From the NCBI GenBank assembly GCA_009776905.1, contig WRMX01000082.1, forward strand, positions 1 through 13,627: 13,627 nt of DNA, given 5' to 3'. Positions 5,747 through 13,627 of this stretch are shown here, one piece after another. A program made the translations under genes and the position numbers. The notes beneath the pieces are model-generated. The model did not search any database. It saw only the letters and a list, made by a program, of their open reading frames with translations, and was not told the DNA's origin. This DNA comes from Oscillospiraceae bacterium. Lineage in GTDB: Bacteria; Bacillota; Clostridia; Oscillospirales; Oscillospiraceae. The first letter of the stretch is position 1, and the number at the start of each line of letters is the position of its first letter.

Positions 5747-5899
5747 TATAAGGCACCATAGGCAATTGTGAAACTCACGGAAGCGTGATGCGCGCCCCAA
5801 TGGGCTGTGGTTACTTTTCTGAGGTCAACGATACCTTGTAGGGGCGGCAACCTGCCGCCCGCATAATGCGCCATTCCCAAGCTGCAATATAAGGCACCA
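5747..5899. repeat. 129-bp segment bracketed by a 12-bp direct repeat, upstream of valS
   Basis: TATAAGGCACCA occurs at 5747-5758 and again, identically, at 5888-5899, five bases before the valS ribosome binding site. The 129 bases between them contain the GC-rich dispersed hairpin at 5838-5862. The arrangement resembles a small insertion flanked by duplicated target sequence, in the valS leader. It could also be two binding sites. Confidence 0.55.
5838..5862. repeat. GC-rich dispersed hairpin (GTAGGGGCGGCA type)
   Basis: GGGCGGCA (5842-5849) pairs with TGCCGCCC (5853-5860) across a three-base loop, within TTGTAGGGGCGGCAACC followed by TGCCGCCCGC. Hairpins of this form are, from memory, a common dispersed repeat in Bacillota and several other phyla. 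There is no T-tract after it, so it is not a typical intrinsic terminator. Confidence 0.6.
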
Positions 5900-5913
5900 C
5901 GATAGGAGAACCA

Positions 5914-8784
<2,871 letters not shown>

Positions 8785-8790
8785 AACCCA

Positions 8791-8819
8791 CCACAACATT
8801 GACATTATCAATGTTGTGG
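8791..8819. terminator. 12-bp perfect hairpin between convergent valS and pyrF
   Basis: CCACAACATTGA (8791-8802) pairs exactly with TCAATGTTGTGG (8808-8819), with a five-base loop. It starts six bases after the valS stop and lies about 30 bases past the pyrF stop on the other strand. Position and symmetry suggest a bidirectional terminator. Neither side has a clear T-tract, so termination may be weak or factor-assisted. Confidence 0.6.
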
Positions 8820-8849
8820 AGCATGAGCCTCATGTATATAAACTCTCAT

Positions 8850-9779
8850 CTATAGAATTGCGCTCTGCAGCTCGTCTCTCATCCGCAAGGCCTCCAGCCT
8901 TGCGGATTCTTTATAATCAGAACCGGTTTTTTTCCAAGCAGCGATAATCGCGCGCGAGGAGTTGACAACCGCCCCTCTCCCATTTTCGTCGAAAGCGCGC
9001 GCCACGTCGGCCGCAGATCCACCCTGCGCGCCATATCCGGGAATCAGAAAGAATGTGTGATGAAGCCGCGCGCGTAAATATTCAATCTCTTCAGGATAGG
9101 TCGCGCCGACGACAGCGCCGACCCGCGAATATCCATATTCTCCTATTGTATGGTGCGATATGCTTTCCAGAAGGTCGCCGACCGCAGCGTATACAGTTCG
9201 AGGCGCACCAGCATCACCCGCTCCCGCGATCAACATATCCTGCAATTCACAAGCGGAAGGGTTTGACGTCTTCACGAGCGCGAACAGCGCCTTGTCATAT
9301 TTCACCGCAGCATCAATAAATGGCTGAATGCCATCAGAACCCAAGTATGCGTTGACAGTCAAAGCATCGGCATCATATGGGCGGAACTCCGCTCCCCCCA
9401 CCGTCACCGCTCCCAGATACGCGGAACTATATGCCTCCGCAGTCGATCCGATGTCGTTCCGCTTCGCATCGATAATCACATACATCCCTTTTGATCTCGC
9501 ATAATCGCATGTCGCTTTCAAAGCCAGCGCGCCATCAGGCCCAAGCGCCTCATAATACGCGGATTGTGGCTTGACAGCCGGCACAATATCGCACAACGAA
9601 TCAATCAGCCCCATGTTGAACTCAACGACAGCGGCCGCGGCGGCTTCCAAGCTTTCGCCTTTTTCTGTTACGTGTTTGCGAAGAATGTCCGGGGGAATAT
9701 GCTCAAGCGCGGGGTCAAGCCCCACGACAGTCGGATTCCTCATCTCGTCTATTTTCTTTTGCAATCTATCAAATGACAT
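8850..9779 (-). CDS. pyrF: Orotidine 5'-phosphate decarboxylase, long form
   Basis: Catalyses the last step of UMP synthesis, decarboxylation of OMP. With the start at 9779 the protein has 309 residues, typical of the long (PyrF type 2) group rather than the ~240-residue short form. Seen in order are NPTVVGLDPALE (near residue 15), AVKPQSAYYEALG (68-80), the catalytic VIIDAKRNDIGSTAEAY with Asp104, Lys106 and Asp109, and the C-terminal phosphate-binding FLIPGYGAQGG. An in-frame ATG at 9791 adds four residues; MSFDRLQKKI fits the usual family N-terminus better, and the Shine-Dalgarno evidence is weak for both. It follows pyrC on the same strand after a 205-base gap filled by repeats. Confidence 0.95.
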   Translation of the reverse strand: MSFDRLQKKIDEMRNPTVVGLDPALEHIPPDILRKHVTEKGESLEAAAAAVVEFNMGLIDSLCDIVPAVKPQSAYYEALGPDGALALKATCDYARSKGMYVIIDAKRNDIGSTAEAYSSAYLGAVTVGGAEFRPYDADALTVNAYLGSDGIQPFIDAAVKYDKALFALVKTSNPSACELQDMLIAGAGDAGAPRTVYAAVGDLLESISHHTIGEYGYSRVGAVVGATYPEEIEYLRARLHHTFFLIPGYGAQGGSAADVARAFDENGRGAVVNSSRAIIAAWKKTGSDYKESARLEALRMRDELQSAIL

Positions 9780-9820
9780 AATACGCACCATCCCTATCCA
9801 AAATTTTCAGCATCGGCTCG

Positions 9821-9975
9821 CCCCCCGCGTCATTCAGCGTCCCCCCGCGTCATTCTGAGCGCCCCCCGCGTCATTCAGCGTCCCCCCGTGTCATTCTGAG
9901 CGCAGCGAAGAATCTTTTCCCCGCGTCATTCAGCGCCCCCCGCGTCATTCTGAGCGCAGCGAAGAATCTTTTCCC
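9821..9975. repeat. Degenerate tandem array of CCCCCCGCGTCATTC units between pyrC and pyrF
   Basis: Six units beginning with C-runs and (G/T)TCATTC start at 9821, 9841, 9862, 9882, about 9919 and 9936. They alternate between a short form (TCATTCAGCG) and a longer form (TCATTCTGAGCG). Two of the long units continue to GCAGCGAAGAATCTTTT. The long units carry the same words as the arms of the inverted repeat at 4855-4943. The array fills the gap between pyrC and the pyrF start, so it becomes part of the pyrF leader if the genes are co-transcribed. Confidence 0.85.
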
Positions 9976-9984
9976 ACATGCCCT

Positions 9985-11412
9985 CTACGCATCCTCATAG
10001 ACAATCACGCCGCCCAAAATCGTATACTTCACCTTGCCGCGCAGCTTCGCACCGGTAAACGGCGTATTGCGCGCCTTTGACTTAAACAAATCCGGATTAA
10101 CAGTCCATTCCTCATCCGGATCAAAAATAACAATGTCCGCAACGTCCCCGACCGAAAGACCGCCTCCATCTAACTCCCAGCGATCGCCTTCCGCTGCGCC
10201 CATTCCTGCGCCCGCGCCCGCACTCACGCCCACTCCCGCACCAGCACCCGCACCAACGCCCGCACCAACGCCCCCACGCGAACTCACCGCCGCGCCCCCG
10301 CGCAAGCCTAAAATTCGCCCAGGATTCACCGACATAAGCCTGATAATCGCGCTAATGCTCAACTCCCCGGTATGGTACAAATGCGTCAACGCAAGCGCAA
10401 GCGATGTCTCGAGCCCAATCATGCCGCTCGGCGCGTCGACCAATGGCCGCGCTTTCTCCTCCGCCGAATGCGGCGCATGGTCCGTCGCGATGGCGTCGAG
10501 CGTCCCATCGGCGAGCCCCGCAACTATCGCCTCAACGTCAACCTGTGTCCTGAGCGGTGGATTCACCCTCGCAATCGAATTCTGCGTCATAATTTCATCT
10601 TCGGTCAAACAAAAATATTGCGGGCAAGTCTCCGCCGTGATCCTCACTCCCGCTTCCTTAGCTTTCCGAATGATATCGACAGCACCGGCAGTGCTCACAT
10701 GCGCGATATGCAGCCTTGCGCCGCTTGAAGCCGCCAGCATCGCATCCCGCGCAACGATAATCTCCTCCGCAATCGCAGGCCTCCCCGGCAGCATAAGCTC
10801 CCAAGATACTTTGCCTTCGTTGACGGCGAAATCACGCGCCAAGTCAGCATCTTCGCAGTGGCTTATGATGAGCATGTCGAGATCACGTGCCAATTGCAAC
10901 GCAATGTGCATTAGCCTCGCATCGCTCACAGTCTTCCCATCGTCCGAGAGCGCGACGGCTCCGGCAGCTTTCATTGCAGCGAAATCTGCAAGCTCCTTCC
11001 CCTCCTGGCCCAGCGTCACCGCGCCGATTGGCAGCACCCTTGACGGCGCGTCCTTTCCTTTTTCGATTATATATTTTATCGTTTCCGCATTGTCAGCGAC
11101 CGGCGACGTGTTCGGCATGCAGCAGCATGCGGTCACGCCTCCGGCAGCCGCAGCCTCGGCTCCAGACATGATATCCTCTTTATATTCAAATCCGGGCTCA
11201 CGAAAATGCACGTGCATGTCAACGAGCCCCGGCGCAACGATGTGCCCCGCCGCATCTATAACAATCAAGCTGTTTTCCGCAGCCCCAGCGCCTCCGGCAG
11301 CCGCAGCCCCGGCGCCGCCTACCGAGGTGATTTCAACAATTCTACCATCGTCGATGAGAATATCTACCAAGCTCTCCCCACCGTCGCATAATCTACAGTT
11401 CTTTATCAGCAT
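9985..11412 (-). CDS. pyrC: Dihydroorotase (class I) with two Gly/Ala-rich insertions
   Basis: Cyclises carbamoyl-aspartate to dihydroorotate in pyrimidine synthesis. The zinc-binding set is complete: DMHVHFREPG (His67, His69), DDG (157-159), His185 in ISHCED, His238 in HIAHVS, and DHAPH (311-315). The ATG at 11412 is chosen because MLIKNCRLCDGG matches the family N-terminus and GGTGA lies four bases upstream; an in-frame GTG at 11442 is the longer alternative. At 475 residues it exceeds the usual ~430. The excess lies in a Gly/Ala insert at 31-46 and a Gly/Ala/Val insert at about 373-413, both between conserved blocks. No active-site residue is lost. It precedes pyrF and follows modC on the same strand. 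Confidence 0.95.
   Translation of the reverse strand: MLIKNCRLCDGGESLVDILIDDGRIVEITSVGGAGAAAAGGAGAAENSLIVIDAAGHIVAPGLVDMHVHFREPGFEYKEDIMSGAEAAAAGGVTACCCMPNTSPVADNAETIKYIIEKGKDAPSRVLPIGAVTLGQEGKELADFAAMKAAGAVALSDDGKTVSDARLMHIALQLARDLDMLIISHCEDADLARDFAVNEGKVSWELMLPGRPAIAEEIIVARDAMLAASSGARLHIAHVSTAGAVDIIRKAKEAGVRITAETCPQYFCLTEDEIMTQNSIARVNPPLRTQVDVEAIVAGLADGTLDAIATDHAPHSAEEKARPLVDAPSGMIGLETSLALALTHLYHTGELSISAIIRLMSVNPGRILGLRGGAAVSSRGGVGAGVGAGAGAGVGVSAGAGAGMGAAEGDRWELDGGGLSVGDVADIVIFDPDEEWTVNPDLFKSKARNTPFTGAKLRGKVKYTILGGVIVYEDA
10174..10302 (-). repeat. Gly/Ala/Val low-complexity insertion in pyrC (residues 371-413)
   Basis: The plus strand shows reiterated CCCGCACCA and GCACCAACGCCC words between about 10198 and 10277 with a 6- and 12-base period. 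They encode alternating Gly-Val-Gly-Ala residues. The segment lies between the conserved SVNPGRILGL block and DVADIVIFDPDEEWTV, where related enzymes have a short turn. A period divisible by three keeps the frame open through expansion. Confidence 0.85.
11289..11313 (-). repeat. Intragenic 25-bp duplication in pyrC, N-terminal copy
   Basis: These 25 bases match 11136-11160 in 24 positions and the same reading frame. The shared part includes CGCCTCCGGCAGCCGCAGCC on the plus strand. Here they encode AGAAAAGG (residues 34-41), an insertion. At 11136-11160 they encode AEAAAAGG (85-92), which belongs to the conserved SGAEAAAAGGVT element of dihydroorotases. Confidence 0.8.
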
Positions 11413-11420
11413 CAAATCAC

Positions 11421-11520
11421 CATCGCCCCTCTCCTCTTCCACAGTGCCGGCACTCTGCAGCCATAGCTCCCTCTCCAGCTCCGCGGCACCGGCACTCCCC
11501 GCCGCCTCATCGCCCCTCTC
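11421..11520. repeat. 13-bp direct repeat in the modC-pyrC gap
   Basis: CATCGCCCCTCTC occurs at 11421-11433 and 11508-11520. Between the copies, CAGTGCCGGCAC and CACCGGCACTCC are further related words, so the 110-base gap looks like a decayed duplication of about 87 bases. GTGCCGGCAC (11444-11453) is a perfect palindrome. No promoter or terminator is evident. Confidence 0.45.
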
Positions 11521-11523
11521 AGC

Positions 11524-12567
11524 TTACTCATAAAGCAACAACACATCCGCAGGATCGACCCCGAGCGCCGCCGGCATCGCAGCGCCCCGGCTCCCCTTCG
11601 CGAGACGCCACCAAACATCAGGCGCCGCATTAGTCTGGTTCTCGTATCGAAACTGCAAGATATACTCAAACGGCTCCTCCAACTCCCCCGTGAACCTCAC
11701 AGGGAGACGGTTGCTCTCGACCTCCGGGTAGAAATAATGCGCGCGGATTCCAATCGCGCATAAACCGTCGCGCACAGGTTTCGCCGTCATAAAGCGAACC
11801 CCCCACGCAGGCACTTCAACTTCAAACTCCCCGCACTTCCGCGCATCTTCCACGTTCTTGCACCCTGTCAACAACGCAGCCTGGCGGCTCTCCGGGTCGT
11901 CGAACAACTCCTTCGTTGGCTTATGCGCCACCACCCGCCCATTATCGACGAGCGCGATGTTGTCGCACAGCAAGTACGCCTCGTCCCTGTTATGCGTCAC
12001 CATCAACGAACTCTTCCCAAATCGTTCCAATATTTTCATCATTTGGATTTGCAATTGCCCTCGCAAATGGCTATCCAACGCGGAAAACGGCTCGTCAAGC
12101 ATAAGCAGATTCGGGCTGCCCACCAAAATTCGAGCCAATGCAACACGCTGCTGCTGCCCGCCCGAGAGCTCATGCGGCTTCCGATTTTCCAGCCCCTCCA
12201 GCTGCAACATCGTGACAGCCTCGTTAAACTTCCTCACGCGCACCGCTCGATCCTTTTCGCCATTCAACCCGCATATAATATTCTGCCTGACGCTCATGTT
12301 TGGGAACAACGCATAGTTTTGGAACAAGTATCCCGTCTTCCGGCTTTGTGGCGGCAAATTTATCTTCTTTTCCGAATCGAATAATGTGATCCCATCGAGA
12401 ATAATTTTTCCGCTGTCCGGCTTCATAACGCCCGCAATGCATTTCAACGTCATGCTTTTCCCGCATCCGGACGCCCCAAGCAAGCCTGATACGCCATCTC
12501 CGCACTCAAATGAGATATTCAGTTTGAAATCACCTATTTTATTTGAAATATCAATAAAAAGACTCAC
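11524..12567 (-). CDS. modC: Molybdate ABC transporter ATP-binding protein
   Basis: A 347-residue ABC ATPase that powers molybdate (or tungstate) import with ModB and ModA. Residues 1-230 form the nucleotide-binding domain: Walker A GASGCGKS (31-38), Q-loop Gln83 in LFQNYALFPN, signature LSGGQQQR (134-141), Walker B LLMLDEP (154-160) with Glu159, and switch His192. Residues 235-347 form an accessory domain including GIRAHYF, as in other ModC proteins, and lack a clear standard Mop/TOBE motif. The start is a GTG at 12567 with an in-frame TAA directly before it and a weak GAGAG site upstream. It is separated from modB by 236 bases, wider than the usual overlap or short gap. Confidence 0.9.
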   Translation of the reverse strand: MSLFIDISNKIGDFKLNISFECGDGVSGLLGASGCGKSMTLKCIAGVMKPDSGKIILDGITLFDSEKKINLPPQSRKTGYLFQNYALFPNMSVRQNIICGLNGEKDRAVRVRKFNEAVTMLQLEGLENRKPHELSGGQQQRVALARILVGSPNLLMLDEPFSALDSHLRGQLQIQMMKILERFGKSSLMVTHNRDEAYLLCDNIALVDNGRVVAHKPTKELFDDPESRQAALLTGCKNVEDARKCGEFEVEVPAWGVRFMTAKPVRDGLCAIGIRAHYFYPEVESNRLPVRFTGELEEPFEYILQFRYENQTNAAPDVWWRLAKGSRGAAMPAALGVDPADVLLLYE

Positions 12568-12659
12568 TTACGCACTCTCGCCTCTCTCGTTCTCCATTGC
12601 ATCTGCTCCTCTGTCTCTCTCGCTCGCGCAGTATGCACAGCAGCACATCGCAACTCAAC

Positions 12660-12790
12660 ACGCGCCCTCCGTCTCCACACGCCCTCTGCATCTCACGCGC
12701 CCTCCGTCTCCACACGCCCTCTGCATCTCACGCGCCCTCCGTCTCCACGCGCCCTCCGCATCTCACGCGCCCTCCGCTTCTCCGCGCCCC
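12660..12790. repeat. 35-bp minisatellite between modB and modC
   Basis: Three adjacent 35-base units start at 12660, 12695 and 12730, each beginning ACGCGCCCTCCGTCTCC. The first two are identical and the third differs at a few positions. A partial fourth runs from 12765 to about 12790. Each unit splits into related halves of 17 and 18 bases (GCCCTCCGTCTC versus GCCCTCTGCATCTC). The period is not a multiple of three and no gene on either strand explains it. Confidence 0.9.
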
Positions 12791-12803
12791 GCGCCGACCC
12801 CTC

Positions 12804-13484
12804 TCATCTTCTCCGCTTTTCCAGCATGTTCACAGCCAACAACACTACAGCGCTAATCGCAAGATTGAGCAACACCCAAATCATCGCGCCCCGCTCATCA
12901 TTTGTCCTCCAAAGCTGGTAAACAGTCGTAGAAATAGTCGCGGTTCTCTTCGGAGTATACCCGACGAGCATGCTCGTCGCGCCATATTCACCCAACGCAC
13001 GCGCAAAAGCAAGCACGACGCCTGCCAGAATACCTTGGCGACATACAGGCATCCGTATTCGCCAGAATATGTATGAGTTACTGAGTCCAAGCGTCCTTCC
13101 GGAATATGCCAAATTCTCGTCAAAACCTTCAAAAGCGCCGCGCGCAGTGCGATACATCAACGGAAACGCGACTACAGTGGCGGTCAATATGCCGCCATAC
13201 CAAGTCATAACGAATTTTATGCCAATTTGCGCAAGCAATATCCCTAAGGGCCGCCTGTTCCCAAACACGATTAAGAGGAAATATCCGCACACAGTCGGCG
13301 GCAGCACCAATGGCAACGTCAAAATTACGTCGACGACGCCCTTGATCGCGCGCGGCAGCCTCGCGGCATAATATGCGGCGAATATACCAACGAAGAACAC
13401 TATAACCGCGCTGATTGCAGCTATGCGCATGGAGTTCCATAGTGGAAAAAGATCCAATCGTCGCCCCACCCTTTCAATATACAT
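12804..13484 (-). CDS. modB: Molybdate ABC transporter permease
   Basis: A 226-residue inner-membrane permease with about five or six membrane helices (near 20-42, 50-75, 95-116, 150-172 and 199-220). The EAA-type loop that contacts ModC is ENLAYSGRTLGLSNSYIFWR (123-142). ALGEYGATSMLVGYTPKRTA (162-182 region) is characteristic of ModB. Leading-strand gene order is modB then modC, the normal modABC order; modA would lie past the right edge. The ATG at 13484 has no clear ribosome binding site. A TTG at 13457 preceded by GGTGGGG would give MDLFPLWNSMR, closer to the usual ModB N-terminus, and is a real alternative. Confidence 0.92.
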   Translation of the reverse strand: MYIERVGRRLDLFPLWNSMRIAAISAVIVFFVGIFAAYYAARLPRAIKGVVDVILTLPLVLPPTVCGYFLLIVFGNRRPLGILLAQIGIKFVMTWYGGILTATVVAFPLMYRTARGAFEGFDENLAYSGRTLGLSNSYIFWRIRMPVCRQGILAGVVLAFARALGEYGATSMLVGYTPKRTATISTTVYQLWRTNDERGAMIWVLLNLAISAVVLLAVNMLEKRRR

Positions 13485-13505
13485 TAATGTCGCAACGTTC
13501 GTATG

Positions 13506-13627
13506 TCATGTCTTGCGGCAATCATCATATCATGTCTTGCGGTTCCGGCGTAGCCGGGAGCAAGACGATATACATAAAATTAAAATATGATGATTACGAA
13601 GTAATCATTATATCATGTCTTGCGGTT
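13506..13627. repeat. TCATGTCTTGCGG repeat element, upstream of modB, cut by the window edge
   Basis: TCATGTCTTGCGG occurs at 13506-13518, 13530-13542 and 13613-13625. The second and third copies share 24 of 26 bases (13519-13544 and 13602-13627). The unit contains nested inverted repeats: TCTTGC pairing with GCAAGA around CCGGC-GTA-GCCGG, and ATGATTAC-GAA-GTAATCAT at about 13590-13608. A further unit begins as the window ends. It occupies the modB upstream region, where a promoter is expected, but I could not identify one with confidence. Confidence 0.75.

Noticed and set aside
10034..11533. A 499-codon open frame on the plus strand
   Set aside because: It lies opposite pyrC, which has every dihydroorotase motif. 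The frame is rich in Ser, Ala and Pro, as expected when a GC-rich gene is read antisense, and shows no recognisable domain or ribosome binding site.
11412..11669. 85-codon Arg/Cys-rich minus-strand frame between modC and pyrC
   Set aside because: It overlaps the modC end in another frame, has a composition unlike a real protein and no ribosome binding site. The gap is better described as a decayed repeat.
12386..13076. Plus-strand frames rich in Ser, Pro, His and Arg across the modB-modC gap
   Set aside because: They owe their length to the 35-bp repeat, which lacks stops in these frames, and overlap modC or modB antisense.

Overview
The window looks like chromosomal DNA of an anaerobic, clostridia-like member of the Bacillota with a fairly GC-rich genome. 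The evidence is strong GGAGG-type ribosome binding sites, a DUF2975 gene paired with a YozG-like regulator, a long-form PyrF, a class I dihydroorotase and a ValRS with a Cys4 zinc ribbon. The assignment is inferred from gene content; no rRNA or tRNA is present to anchor it.

Layout. 1-765: a small membrane protein gene (DUF2975) followed by a Cro/C1-type regulator gene, both +. 776-2224: an AT-rich island with one minus-strand AAA ATPase (AbiL/RloB-partner-like) and its own promoter, bracketed by a 21-bp direct repeat with one mismatch. 2225-4015: a large polytopic membrane protein (DUF4173/DUF4153-like) with a Pro/Gln-rich repeat tail; its start signals match the sequence just after the regulator gene, so the ATPase probably split a former three-gene operon. 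4134-4732: a minus-strand hicA-hicB toxin-antitoxin pair; hicA is only 58 codons. 4733-5085: intergenic DNA with a MITE-like inverted repeat and a perfect hairpin. 5086-5640: a nitroreductase-family gene (-). 5914-8784: valS (+), convergent with pyrF (-) across a hairpin. 8850-11412: pyrF and pyrC (-). 11524-13484: modC and modB, molybdate ABC transporter genes (-). modA, if present, lies beyond the right edge.

Functionally the right half is housekeeping: tRNA charging, pyrimidine synthesis and molybdate uptake. The left half is accessory: a possible defence ATPase, a toxin-antitoxin pair and a regulator with membrane proteins.

The most unusual property is repeat expansion inside and between ordinary genes. 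ValRS carries about 65 residues of low-complexity sequence in its anticodon-binding region. Dihydroorotase carries two Gly/Ala-rich inserts, one a near-copy of a segment of the same gene. The membrane protein has a 3 x 12-residue repeat. The pyrC-pyrF and modB-modC gaps hold minisatellite-like arrays. A TCATTCTGAG...GAAGAATCTT repeat occurs in two regions. I found no CRISPR array, tRNA, rRNA, prophage or transposase gene.
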